This document shows, in pieces, positions 45,065 through 56,221 of a stretch of DNA of 64,000 nucleotides. Position numbers and translations under genes: made by a program. Source of the DNA: Phascolarctos cinereus (taxonomy: Eukaryota; Chordata; Mammalia; Diprotodontia; Phascolarctidae); contig NW_018344192.1 in assembly GCF_002099425.1 (NCBI RefSeq), forward strand, positions 3,798,501 to 3,862,500. Reading direction: 5' to 3'. The notes under the pieces were generated by a model. It had not been told where the DNA came from. It saw nothing but the letters and a program-made list of their open reading frames with translations, and ran no database searches. Within the stretch, counting starts at the first letter, position 1, and every line of letters begins with the position of its first letter.

Positions 45065-45425
45065 CATGGTACAATGGAAAGAATACTGGAGTCAGTGGAT
45101 ATAGGTGTGAATCTTGGTTTTACGACTTAATACTTTGGGTGATTTTTGGGCCAAGGATGAGGGGAATAGACTAGGTCAGAGTTGTCAAACACACAGCCCA
45201 TCACACTCAGCCAAACCAGATTAAAACATAATTGGGAAGTATTTAACAAAATAACCAAAAATACAATAAAACATAGATAATTACATTTTATAACTATGTC
45301 AATATGTGGTTCATAGGGATCTTTATGTAAGGTTTAATGATGCCCATTTAAGTTTGAGTTTGACACCAATGGTATAGATGACCTCTAAGGTCCCTTTCAA
45401 CTCTAATGATTTGAGATAGGATATG
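45065..45425 (+). repeat. MIR copy split by a hAT element (45179-45371)
   Basis: MIR-like text 'tggtacaatggaaagaatac' and 'tgtgaatcttggttttacga' stops at about 45178 and resumes as 'tagatgacctctaaggtccc' at about 45376. Between them is a hAT-like element whose ends 'cagagttgtcaaacacacag' and 'gtttgagtttgacaccaatg' are inverted. Its interior reads 'ccagattaaaacataattgg' and 'aacaaaataaccaaaaatac', an order I associate with a marsupial hAT family. Confidence 0.6.
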
Positions 45426-45429
45426 GGAC

Positions 45430-46247
45430 AGCAAATAATTTAGGGAAGTGATACTTCCCAGCCGCTTCTCACATACAAAGGTATGTGTTCTTTGACTGTT
45501 TGTTACACACTTTGAACTGTGGGAACTTAAAATAGTTTCCTCTATTGTGCCAGAGAACTACATAGCCTCAGCATGGTATCATTTAAATTTTAAAGACCTT
45601 CAGTTCATTTCTGTGGCTTTTAAAGGTCCACAGTTTAGTTTTATGCTTAGGGTCATTAAAATTTAATAATCCTGCACCAGGGCTGGGTGGCTCTCTGCAA
45701 CATTATAGGAAGTTATTTAAAGCTTCCACATCTCTGAGCAGCAGGGACTCAGAAGCTTGCCAAGTTTGCAGCTGCAGTATATCCCTGTTAGCTTTCTGTG
45801 AAGGCCCAGACTTCTAAAAAACCATTGCTGCCTGCTTTGGCTTCATGTTAGCCTTCTCTGTTGTATAGATTACGTCTTCCTTCTCAGCCACAAAGAGTGG
45901 CCAGGAGTAAAGGGCCAGAGCAAGACAGACAGGTGTGCTTTTTTTCTCCCAAAATTGCCATAGTGGTTTAACCAAATTTTATTCCTTTGAAATTTCCAGA
46001 AAACTTGAGCAATTGACTGTTTTCCTTTCCATTAAAACCTTTTACATATATTATTTTTTTTCCTTTACAGCTGCTTTTTGTATCTGTTTAGATCTCTCCC
46101 AATCATGTTTTGCTTAACTTTATTAGTTATTTTTAGTTATAAGTAAAGGGTAAACTGATGACCACAGAGTGACAGTGATTTCTTTTTTTTCAAGCACAGT
46201 AAGACATTTTAAAAATCTTAGTAATTTACTGTTCTTGCTCTTTGCAG
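45430..46247. other. Unique intron sequence upstream of the 84-nt exon
   Basis: No repeat is recognised. The segment 45680-45940 is richer in GC than its surroundings and has no recognised coding. It could hold a conserved noncoding element or an alternative first exon, but nothing decides this. Confidence 0.35.
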
Positions 46248-46331
46248 CCTGAGTTATCCACCGACTTGGTCTGTGGTGTTCCAAACTGGACATAGTACCC
46301 TAGTTAAGTCCTTATCGATTAAAAAACAAAG
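46248..46331 (+). other. 84-nt internal exon, probably 5' UTR, gene unidentified
   Basis: The exon is bounded by an excellent acceptor (tactgttcttgctctttgcag|CC) and an excellent donor (ACAAAG|gtaagat). Two frames contain stops: TGA at its start and an internal TAG. One frame is open for all 28 codons (LSYPPTWSVVFQ...), but has no ATG and is not recognised. An open frame of this length is expected by chance about one time in four. With the CpG-island exon about 19 kb upstream and lacking an in-frame ATG, the simplest reading is a second 5' UTR exon. Confidence 0.6.
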
Positions 46332-47885
46332 GTAAGATTTCCTTGCTCATCTTATATATAACATTCCTGTTGTAGCCTTATAAGCATTTTTTCCTTATTT
46401 TTGGCAACTAAATTTTATTGCTTACTTAACTGTAGTTTTTTTTTTAATGATTCTAAAGCTGTTTTTACTTTCTGATCTATTCAGTATTTTCCCTTAATTG
46501 TATTTTCGGGAAGAGATGTAAAGAATTAATAGTTGACTGCCTCCTTTGACTTGAGATTAAGGTTTTGAACCACGTTTGTAAGGAGCTAATTGCTGTTGTC
46601 TTGATATTCAGAACTGTTAACTGAAAATGTGTATTTTAGGTATATATCTGCTGTTAGGTAAAGAACCTGATTAGAAGTTATAGGAATCAGGAGACAGGAG
46701 GCCTGTCAGGGATGTACAGAATGTCATATGGGTGAAAGAGAATCAGCCAATATTCTCTTCTCCTTTTGGTATTTCTTAGCAGTTGACTTTCTGTGAGTGG
46801 AGTTTCTGCATAAGACCTAGATTTCCAGTGATGGTAAATCCTAGATTTGCTGTGATAGTCCTGGTTTCAAGAATGTGGCTTTATTAAGGAAACATTTTTA
46901 CTTTTGTTTTATGAGATGACAGGTACCAATTTTTGATTTGAGAAATATGGTAATAAAACTAAATCTAAATTTTGTTAGAGCGGAATTGGCCAATGTGTGA
47001 CCCAATCTTTTTTTTTATTGAATTCATACTTATTCATCAGTTAATTTCCTAGATTTAGCTTTCTTTTTCTGATTTTCAGAAGAGAATATAACATCGGTAA
47101 CAATGCCAAAAACATGAATAAATACAGTTTTTTGAAAGGAAAATAAGGATATGATTTATCCTTTTAAAAAGATATAATGATAATAAACCTTAAATTCTGT
47201 GTGCAATGAATCAATATTGAAAAAGATTGTCACTGTTGACTTAGTTTCTAGAGAATGTATTTTTTGTAACTTATAAAATTATCTTCGCTTCTAGTTTCTG
47301 GTACTCTGTTATACTCAGATGAATCTGTAATCTCATCAATGTGGATATTCCCTCCAAGGTTGCATATTGCAATACATTCATGCATTTCTATCCTTTGCAG
47401 CCCTTTTCCATGGCCTTCCATAAATTTGTCACACACAGATTAACCCAACCTGTTCAGGGCCTTTTGTTCTTTTGACATGGGTAGGTGTGCTATCCATTAG
47501 TTGTCCCCTGCTTGTCTTTTTTGTTGTTGTTGTTGTTGCTTCTATATATCTTTTCTTAGAATCTTTACATTGTTTCTCCTTTCTAATCTCTGTTTGTAAT
47601 GTGTTGCTTGTTCACTTCACCCCTACCTATCTCCTCTCACCCCCATTTGCAGTCTGCATTGCTCTTTGGGTGCCCTTCAGTTTCAGTTTTTTGGAAACTA
47701 GAATAGAATTCCCTTTCTTATAGCTGTACAAGACTTTCAGAATATTGGTGTTAAAAAAATGTGGACCTTTGTTTCAGGGAGAAGCTTGTAATAATTTTAA
47801 AAAAAAGACTTGTAAATTTCGCAGTGGTTATCTAGCCTACTCTCTTCTTGCTATTCAGTTCTGTATTCAATTACTTGTCATTTCT
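46332..47885. other. Intron sequence, nothing recognised
   Basis: A (TTG)n tract lies at about 47521-47538. The frame at 47472-47723 (83 codons, hydrophobic) derives partly from it and is not a gene. Confidence 0.4.
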
Positions 47886-47904
47886 CAGTGATTGTCCAAG
47901 ATAT

Positions 47905-48277
47905 ATATATATCTATATAAATATATAGATATAGATATATTTTAAATAACATTTTGTTTTTCACCAATTACATGCTAAAACAGTCTTAAACTTTTTTAAA
48001 TTTAGTTTTGATTTCCGAATTCTATTCCTCCCTCCCTCCCTCTTTCTCCCCTGTTACCCCACCCAAATGGTAAGCAGTCTCATATAAGTTGTGTATGTTC
48101 AATCATGTAAAGCATTCCCATAGTAGTTATTTTATGCAAGAAGACTCAAACATTAAAAAAAAGGAATGAAAAAAATATGGAACACTTCACAAATTTGTAT
48201 GTTATCCTTGCACAGGGGCCTTGCTTATCTTCTCTGTATCATTCCAGTTTTAGTATCTGTGTTGCTGAAGTCAGCAC
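47905..48277 (-). mobile_element. U6-L1 chimeric retroelement with 13-bp target duplication
   Basis: On the minus strand, a full-length U6 copy (48277-48172) runs straight into the 3' end of an L1. The L1 part is recognised by 'taataggaa'-type L1 3' UTR blocks: 'catgattgaacatacacaac', 'gggagggagggaggaataga' and 'tagcatgtaattggtgaaaa'. It ends in an A/T-rich tail now expanded to a TA repeat (47905-47945). Flanks ttgtccaagatat (47892-47904) and ttgttcaagatat (48278-48290) form one 13-bp duplication with one mismatch, the right copy abutting the U6 5' end. This is the signature known from primate U6-L1 chimeras: L1 reverse transcriptase switches template from L1 RNA to U6 RNA during one insertion. 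Confidence 0.85.
48172..48277 (-). pseudogene. U6 snRNA pseudogene, full length
   Basis: The reverse strand follows the whole 106-nt U6 snRNA, from GTGCTGACTTCAGCAACAC to the TATTTT-type 3' end, with about 15 differences from the mammalian consensus by eye. Many of these are C-to-T or G-to-A at CpG sites. The central box near ATACAGAGAAGATAAGCAAG carries two changes next to the invariant ACAGAGA. No proximal sequence element or TATA element of a U6 promoter is seen upstream. It is part of the U6-L1 chimera and is not expected to be functional. Confidence 0.92.
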
Positions 48278-48290
48278 TTGTTCAAGATAT

Positions 48291-49300
48291 CTTGATTGTC
48301 CATTCAGCTATGTTTTTCATCCACTTGTTCTTTTCCTGTGTGGATAGTTAGGTCAAAATCTTTATAGTGATTATGGATCTAATTTAGGAGATTCTGCAAT
48401 ATTCTAGAGTTTGATGCAATCAGCATAATGCCATCTGTGAAGGAGCATCTGGAAGACTTCAGCATTTGTAGAAAAACTCTCCTTGACTTGGACTTTTTGT
48501 GATTTCTGTGACAATGGCATATGCTTACTTTAGATGTTCATTTCTTCTTTTATTACATTCAGTATAAAGTTTTGGAGGAGTATTCTTCAGGGTCACAGGA
48601 CCAAAAATATTGAGGACTAGGAATTTTCTTAAAACTCATTGAGTCTCAAAAAAATACTTTAAAAAGAAATTATGCACCAGAAATAGAGTGGTTATAACTG
48701 AATCCAATAGTACCAAAAAGAAAACACTGATAAGGTAAAATCTTTATGAATTAAAATAGTAAAATGCTAATCTTTAAAGTACTCATGTAACATCTTTCCC
48801 CATCATCCTTCACAGTCCTGGCAGGTATATACAAACCAACCTGTGTGTTTGTGTTTGGAACCCATAAAATTGGGATCCCCTTATGCTGCAGAGAGATGGC
48901 CAACATACCTTACTGCCTGCTAGTCCCCCACAGAAACAAGTGATAGAGAGTGATTCCACTCATGTAGAATCTCAACTTAATGTGAGGAGGAAGAAGGGGA
49001 GGAAGCATTCTGTCTAGGGCCAATCTTATGTTAGGGACCCTCAGAACTATAGAAATTATCATTGGAATATTCTTCCATCTCTACCCTCTCCCTTGCAAAA
49101 AGTGGCAGATAACTGATTGAGCTCAGGTGGAGATGGAAAGGAGGAAGGGGTAGGGACAAGTGTGGGTGGCTGAAGTGGAAAACCTAGCAGAGGTTCACCT
49201 TCCACTGTACAGGATTGGAACTCAGGCCAATGAACCCTAAATGTGAGAAGAGGCTAAAGACTGTTAGGTAGGAGGAGATGATGTATGTAATACAAAATGG
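48291..49300. other. Intron sequence, nothing recognised
   Basis: No repeat family or exon could be assigned. Confidence 0.35.
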
Positions 49301-49775
49301 GGAGGATTCAGAAAGTGAGATGATGGGGGAATATAAAGAAAGAAGGCTGAAGTGCTAAGATTTCAAGAGGAAGAAAACTCAGCAAAAAACCCATAGTACA
49401 AATATATAAGTTAACACCGAGGATTCTAAACCTAAGAGAATGAGTACTAAACCTGATTATAAAGCTTTCTTAACGGATATTATAAAACAAAAGAGATGAC
49501 CTAGTACTTATTGAAACAGTCATGTGGGATTCTAGAAGAGTATGAATCAATGAAAAGAACTTCGAGAGTGGTTCAAAAGAGAAATAGAATACTTAAGCAA
49601 AAAACATTAAGAATGACAGAAGTTATAGCTTCTACTATAGAAATAAAATAAATTAGCAAATTAGAAAAAAAAATTAAATCCAGAGTAGAGATTTTCTCCA
49701 AAGAAGCAAAAGAAAGATTGACATATTTGGAATACAGAAATGGTAGTAGGGAAGAATCTGACAAAAGAAGTAAAA
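49300..49775 (+). repeat. Possible L1 5' part (ORF1 region)
   Basis: A/G-rich text with Lys/Glu-rich codon runs ('aaaattaaatccagagtaga', 'gaagcaaaagaaagattgac') resembles the coiled-coil region of L1 ORF1. Weak and unconfirmed. Confidence 0.3.
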
Positions 49776-50689
49776 GGACTGACTGTGATGGCACATGCTG
49801 GTAATCTCAGCTTCCAGGAGGGACAGGCCTGGTGGGAATACTTCACGAAGGTGATAAACACCTTTAGTAAGTCTACATCTTATAATCATTTCTACTAAGT
49901 TGTAATTATCAAATTTGCATAAATCAGATGCCTGCAGTTTTCCTTGGTTGTTATAGATGTCATTATATGTCTAGCAGGTAATCTGTTTTTTTTTTTCTTT
50001 AATTTGTTCCTGTACAAATTCTATGGGTTTTGCACTTACCCTGTAGTATTTTTGCTAATGCTTCTTATCCAATATTTTAGTGTTTATCATAGTATTTCTC
50101 TCAGGAGTGTATTAGAAATTCATATAATTCAATTCAAGAAAATCTTCTTGAACGTCCATGAAGTAATATGGACTTACTTAACATTTGTATTGGTGCCATA
50201 GACAAGCATAAAATATACTAAATAAGTTGGGGAGTGAATGAATGCACCTAACCTTTTGCTAGGCATGGTGCAGATACAAAATCATATATCATAATTACTG
50301 CTTATAAATTACTTAAATTTTAAAGGGGCAAAATTTACACAGGACAGTATAAGATAGTTATTTGGGTGGGCTTCAAAATAGGCATCATCGAGGGTGAAGC
50401 AAGTAAAGTTTTTTTAGTTTGGCAAACTTTTTTTGGGAAACAATATGAGATAAAGAATGTCAAACCCTTTAGCTATGTCATATTATTTGTCAGTATCCTT
50501 TGCATATGCTTATTTTAAAAAGTACTGAATTTCAGTTGCTGTCTGGTCTTAGCTTTGCCCAAAGCACATTAGAAGTAATCTAGTGAGGCTCTAGTCTGTG
50601 CCTAGAAAAATGCATGTCATCTCTTTTATGAAAACCAGGCAGCTTGTATTTGACTTGGAATTCTCATGTAATAGTATAGTCATTGTAAT

Positions 50690-51050
50690 GTGATGCAAAC
50701 AGTACCAGACTTGGAGCTAGGATACCTGAGTTTTAGTCCAGGTTCTGCCACAATCTCTTATGTGTGATTTTGGACAAATTAACTTCTTTGTTTTTTGTTT
50801 TTGGGGGTTTTTTTTGGGCAGTTGGAGTTAAGTGACTTGCCCAGGGTCACACAGCTAGTAAGTGTCAAGTGTTTGGTCTGAGGTTGCATTTGAATTCGGG
50901 TCCTCCTGACTTTGGGGCTGGTGCTGTTTACACTGTGCCACCTAGCTGCCCTGAAATTAACTTCTTTGGACCTCAGTTTATTCATTTAAAATAAAGAAGA
51001 TTGAACCAGGTGATTTCCAAAGACCCTTCCAGCTCCTAAATGTCCATGAT
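50690..51050 (+). repeat. MIR copy split by a WSINE1-like SINE
   Basis: MIR-like text 'taccagacttggagctagga', 'tgtgtgattttggacaaatt' and 'aacttctttg' runs to 50790 and resumes after the SINE with 'gacctcagtttattcattta'. Confidence 0.75.
50791..50953 (-). repeat. WSINE1-like SINE with 15-bp target duplication
   Basis: Reverse-complement SINE from a T-rich tail and 'gggcagttggagttaagtga' to 'tgccacctagctgccctg'. The duplication aaattaacttctttg is exact at 50776-50790 and 50954-50968. It is inserted into a MIR. Confidence 0.92.
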
Positions 51051-51482
51051 CCAAAATTGAGGAAATTGTTTAAAGTTGTCTGTTTTTATAGAATCACTAT
51101 TTAGAAATATTACTTGAATAATTTTTCTGAAAATTAACATTTTCAGAAATGTTACTGAAAATCAGTACTGAAAATCAAACAAGGCACTACCTAATTACTA
51201 TATTTTAGGAAACAGTGATGAAATAAAGCAGAGAACCAAAATTTTATACAAATATACTTTATGTAGCTGATGTCACTGGATCAGGCAAAACATAAAATAA
51301 GTTGTTTTTTGGGACATCCAGTTTTCTACGTGCTTAAGAAACATTTTCACATTCAAATTGATATTAGATACTGAAACAAATTTATAAGAAAGTACTGTAA
51401 TCAACTCTGCTTTCCTAGGTTCTCAAAGAACAGGACCAACCAGCGTAATTGAGCTGACTTGCTCAGATAAATTTTAATGAAT

Positions 51483-51731
51483 ATACATCTGGGTGGTGCA
51501 GTGGGTAGAGGGGCTGGATTTGTATTCAGGAAGACCTGAGTTCAAATGCAGGTTCAGATACTTAATATCTTTGTGACCCTAAACAGGTCACTTAACTTCT
51601 CTCAGTTTCCTCATCTGTAAAATGAATATAACAATAGCACCTTACTTCCCAGAGTTGTTGTGAGGTTTAAATGAGATAACATATGTAAAGTGCTTTGCAA
51701 ACCCTTAAAGCACGATATAAATACTACTAAT
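51483..51731 (+). repeat. MIR-family SINE, nearly full length
   Basis: Head 'tgggtggtgcagtgggtaga' and CORE 'ttgtgaccctaaacaggtca', then 'ctcatctgtaaaatgaatat' and the 3' part 'taaatgagataacatatgta' / 'aagtgctttgcaaaccctta'. Confidence 0.8.
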
Positions 51732-51985
51732 TAGGGCAGCTAGGTGGTACAGTGGATAGAGTATCCATCCTGGAGCCTGGAAGGCTCATCTTCCTGAGTT
51801 TAAATCTGGCCTTAGACACTTACTACCTTTATGACCCTGGGCAAGTCATTTAACCCTGTTTGCCTCAGTTTCCTCATCTGTAAAATGAGCTGGAGCAAGA
51901 AATGGCAAACTATTTCAGTATCTTTGTCAAGGAATTCCTAAATGGGGTCATGAAGAGTTGGACGTGACTGAACAACAATAATTGT
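51732..51985 (+). repeat. MAR1-like SINE (long form)
   Basis: It abuts the MIR copy. Head 'agggcagctaggtggtacag', then 'atgaccctgggcaagtcatt', 'aaaatgagctggagcaagaa' and 3' module 'gtcatgaagagttggacgtg' ending in actgaacaacaa. Confidence 0.88.
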
Positions 51986-52047
51986 TATTATTATGTCTAC
52001 TAATAATTATCTGTGATTTTGTTACTGTGGATACCTTGTTCATTTTT

Positions 52048-52152
52048 TTTTTAAGGCAATTGGAGTTAAGTGACTTGCCCAGGGTCACACAGCTAGTAAG
52101 TGACAAGTGTTTGGTCTGAGGCTGGATTTGAACTGTGCCACTTAGCTGCTCC
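52048..52152 (-). repeat. WSINE1-like SINE, internally deleted, with target duplication
   Basis: From 'aaggcaattggagttaagtg' to 'tgtgccacttagctgct', lacking about 40 bases between 'ggatttgaact' and 'gtgccac'. The 16-bp duplication taccttgttcattttt is exact at 52032-52047 and 52153-52168, so it was inserted as a unit. Confidence 0.9.
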
Positions 52153-52169
52153 TACCTTGTTCATTTTTG

Positions 52170-53225
52170 TAGGTTTTTAGTCCTTTATATCTTAATAGCC
52201 GAAAGTTAGTGAATGTTTTGTTTTACAGAATTCATTTCTTCGAGTTGATTAGCCTCTCTGAACTTAATTAGGTTGATTCCTAAAATGACAGACATAGAGT
52301 CCTACAGAACTTTTACTGTTAACAGAAATATGTACATTTGCACACCTATAGCTAGGAGTAGACAGGAATGATTTCAACTATAATATACTGTATCTGATGT
52401 GACTTTTTTTTTAAACACTGCATTTACATTGTTTTTATTGTGTTTGTCTTAGTGGAAGCAGTATGGTACAATTGGGATGAAAAAAAAATCCCACTATCCT
52501 TTAGATATTGTTGCTTGTGTGCCTTTTCTTCTTTCTTCAAAAAGGGGGGATTTACACTAATCTTAAGTACAGTAGTATGAAAATAAAATGGGACAAGATA
52601 AAATAACTCATTGACTTATATAATAAATCTGAAAACTTTTTACATCTTTGAAAAATTTGTAGTATGCAATATGTCCTTTTGCTGCAGTCTGTTGTTTGAT
52701 GTGATTTGGCATTGAATTTAAAAGATTTTGACATATTCTTCAATTCATCATGAAACTGCACTTTTATCATATTGGATATTAAGCCTTCCTTTGACCAAAT
52801 CCAGCCTTGATTATAGCTCACAGGGTTTTTTTTTAAATTCTGAACTTAACAAGCATCAAACAAAAGGAATGCTTAAATATAGACAGAAGAACAGAAAGTT
52901 GTTTATGAAACATTAATTTGCATTATGTATAGCTTGCTTTTCTTTTTAAGTATAAAATTCAACATGTCACCTTCAAAGCTGTCCTGCTTGTCTATGATTC
53001 CTTCTGGCCTACCTTCTGTTCTTTACTGTTCATTTATAAAACTTTTTTTTTTTTGGCAGCCATGTCCCTAGCCCCTCTGTCTTTTATACTTCCCCTCCTC
53101 CCAAGTTGAAGGGAGAAAAACAGACCTTTATAAGAAATAAGCATAGGTTATCTCTCTTTTTTTTTTTGGTCAGTCTTTTTTTTTCCCCCCCATGAGACAC
53201 TTTTGTTAAATGTTGTTTACACTCT
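52170..53225. other. Intron sequence, nothing recognised
   Basis: T-rich tracts near 53042 and 53158. No exon or named repeat. Confidence 0.4.
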
Positions 53226-53240
53226 TAGAAATTGTAAATT

Positions 53241-53385
53241 TGGGGCAGCCAGGTGGCTCAGTGGATAGAGCACCGGCCCTGAAGTCAGAAGGACCTGAGT
53301 TCAAATGCGGCCTCAGACCAAACACTTGACACTTACTAGCTGTGTGACCCTGGGCAAGTCACTTGACCCCAACTGCCTAAAAAAA
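53241..53385 (+). repeat. WSINE1-like SINE, full length, with target duplication
   Basis: 'tggggcagccaggtggctca' to 'cccaactgcctaaaaaaa'. Duplications agaaattgtaaatt (53227-53240) and agaaatttataaatt (53386-53400) differ slightly. Confidence 0.9.
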
Positions 53386-53739
53386 AGAAATTTATAAATT
53401 CTTTTGTGTTCTCATTTAATAATCACCAGAGGTCTGTCGTATCTTACTAGTTTGCTAAAGTTCTATTCAAGTTCTCAACTTTTTTCTTGTTTTATGTTTT
53501 TGAGATTTGTCTAAGTTCTGAAAGGGGTATGTTGAGAAGTCTCTCCTGTTATAATTTTTTTTTTTGTCTCTTGTCCCCTCCAATTTGATTAACATTTCCT
53601 TCAAGTATTTAGATGTTATGCCTTTTGGAACATATATGTTAAGTATTGATGTTGGTTTGTTGTCTGTTGTGACTTTAACCAAAATATGATTTTTCCTTGC
53701 TTATCTTGTTTTATCCTGCCTATTTTTACTGTTGCATTC

Positions 53740-55010
53740 TCTGAAAAGCACTAGTAGTTAGGTGCATTAGGAAAGATTTCGTGATAAAGACAGCACTTGA
53801 GCTAAGCTGTGAAAGAAATAAGATTCCAAAAGGTAGAAGTAGAGCAGAAGTTCATAACAGATGCAGGGAACAATTGACACAATGGCATGAAGACGGCATG
53901 TAGGATGCTAATCTATTGGGATTGGCAGGAAGACCAGTTTGGCTAGATGGTAGAGTGTGTGAAGGGGAGTCATTGATAATAAGGCTGCAATGACAGGTTG
54001 TGGTTAGAATGCAGAGAGCTTTAAATGTCAGACCCCAGAGTTAGTGTTTTATCCTACAGACAATAGCCATTGAAGTTTATTTGATACTAGAGGGACTAAC
54101 ATTGTTAGACCTGCACCTTAGGAAAATCGTTTGGTACTTGTGTGGAGAATGGATTAGAGAGGAAAGAGATTTGAGGCAGAGAATCAACCCAGGAGGCTGT
54201 TCTGATAACCCAGGTGACAAGGACTTTAACTAGGATGGTGACTGTGTGAGAGATGTTGCAAAGGTAGAATTGACAGAACTTGGCCTCTCATTTAATGTGG
54301 GGGATGAGTGAGAATGTGAGATTTTGAATCATGGTTATTGGAAAAAGGAAGAGCTTGAAGAAGGGCATTTTTTGGGGGAGGGGAGTGCTGATGATGATCT
54401 GTTCAGTTTGGCATGCCTATGGGACATTTAGATTAAATTGTCTGGTAGGTAGTTGATGATGTGGCACTGGAGTTAAAAGAGAGACTAGCCAGGATCTAGG
54501 AGTCATCTGCTTAAGAGTTGATCAAATGAGATAATATCCATGAAGCACTTGGCACATAGTAGGTGCTACATAAATGCAAGCTCTTATTATTATCATATTA
54601 TTATAATAAGATGAAACATTATTTTGCCAAGTGAGAGAGTGGAGAGAGAGAGAAGAGGGGCTAAGGCAGAGAGCCTTGGAGAATACTCAGCATTAGAGGG
54701 CAGGGTATCAGTGATGTTCCTAGCAAAGAAAACTGAGGTGTGGTCACAAAAGAGAGGGAGCAGTGTCCCTAGTACTGACCTAAGACAGTGTATCCAATTG
54801 GAGATGGAGGTCAGCAGTGTCACGGGCTACAGACATCAAGATCAATGAAGACTGAGAAAAGACCAGCAAATTTGGCAATTATGCTGTCTTGGTAACTTTA
54901 AAGAGAGTAGTTTTGCTTGAAAGATGAGGTAGTATGATGTATTGCTAAGAGTTGAGAAGTGAAATCAGAGGAGTAATTTAATAGAAGGATCATGTTCAAA
55001 ACAATATAAA
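53740..55010 (-). repeat. Long L2 LINE fragment, minus orientation
   Basis: The longest L2 run in this half. The plus strand shows 'gaccagtttggctagatggt', 'aatgcagagagctttaaatg', 'gttagacctgcaccttagga', 'gagagatgttgcaaaggtag', 'gcagagagccttggagaata' and 'actgagaaaagaccagcaaa', all in reversed L2 coding order. A segment near 54520-54610 ('cacttggcacatagtaggtg') is an L2-end-like piece nested within. Confidence 0.75.
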
Positions 55011-55014
55011 TTCT

Positions 55015-56160
55015 TCTTTGTTCCAAGCCATCCTTACCCTATTTCTTTTCTCTCATATTTTAGGCAGCTTTATTATCTTCCCAAACCTTTATAGGCTTGA
55101 GATTAGAAATAAATAAAATCTGCCCTTGATACTACTAGATCTGCTTTTGTTAATTTTGTGGTAGCCCTAAGTGTCTTCAAAATGCTCTTAATCCATTTTA
55201 TATTTTGAATATCTAGGTAATTGGAAAGTTGGAAATACTCCACTGACAAATTCTCATATTATTGCCTCTAAATATTAAACACTTTACTGTGGCTGTTTTA
55301 TTCAAGTCCATTTTTAAGACAGGTTTAATCACTTTTATTCCCTCAAAGAACAATTGAAACAGAGACTTGGAATTAGGGCAAATAATAGATTATCTTATTG
55401 TAGAGATGATGGTTAATGTTAGTTGTTCTGATTAGGTAAATAAAAATCTATTTGGCAATAAAAGTTAATTCTCTTTTAAAGAATTCAAAATAAAATTGTC
55501 AGTTAAATGCTTATGATTATAGTATATCCATTGATATTATAGAAAGAAGACTTATTTTAAAAAAACATTGCAGGCAATTAATATAATCACTTGTTTATCT
55601 TTTTTGGAGATATAAATTGCTTCATCTAGAAAATCTTTTATATCACTCTCACTGAAAATCATAAATATTTTTGATTCAAACCTGTCTGATTGTGGGAAGT
55701 AACCTTTTCATTTTTCTAAATAATAACCTTTTGCTCTTTCACTGATAGGAATTTTGATTCATTACAGTAAAATTGATTTTCGATTGGTACCAATAAAAGC
55801 ACATAGTTTGTATATAAAATGAAATTTCCTTGACTATAATTGCTTTTTATCATACTGGTAGTTTGTAGTAGGTCAGTTAAACATTGTTCTTAATATATCA
55901 AAAGACTTCATTAGTAGACATTCAGAATCTATTCACACTATTATAAAATTATGAATGTAGCTTTAGCAAAGTTGTATGATATTTTTCAGTTTATGGTTTA
56001 TTCAAGATATGTGGAGGTGAAAATATAGGTGGAATGAAATATAATGACTTTAATTCTGATGAATTTTCTTCAGGTGCATCCATTGTTGTCTGAATGGAAG
56101 AAAGTTGATATATTGAATATTTCTTTTTTACTTGATATCATGGTTTGGTTCTCTTAATTT
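55015..56160. other. AT-rich intron sequence, nothing recognised
   Basis: No repeat or gene recognised. Confidence 0.4.
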
Positions 56161-56166
56161 CTTCAG

Positions 56167-56221
56167 CATTTTAGAAAGTTATACCCTAGCAGTGCAGCAA
56201 ACAATTTCTGACCATTATAAG
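56167..56221 (+). other. Candidate 55-nt exon
   Basis: A pyrimidine-rich acceptor (ttctcttaatttcttcag|CA) and a usable donor (TATAAG|gtatga) bound 55 nt. One frame is open (ILESYTLAVQQTISDHYK), and its phase (first base completing a codon begun by AG) fits the open frame of the 84-nt exon at 46248-46331. There is no ATG and no recognised family. It may be a real third exon or a chance splice-site pair. Confidence 0.3.

Noticed and set aside
48172-48277. Functional U6 snRNA gene
   Set aside because: About 15 differences from the consensus, no U6 promoter elements upstream, and it is embedded in a retrotransposed chimera with target duplications.
49776-49840. 7SL RNA / Alu-like fragment ('gcacatgctggtaatctcag')
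   Set aside because: The text resembles the 5' domain of 7SL RNA for about 55 bases, but with many mismatches, no further 7SL sequence and no target duplication. I could not separate it from chance.
51483-52168. Tandem SINE array
   Set aside because: Three SINEs of different types lie side by side (MIR, MAR1-like, WSINE1-like). The last has its own exact duplication, so they are independent insertions.
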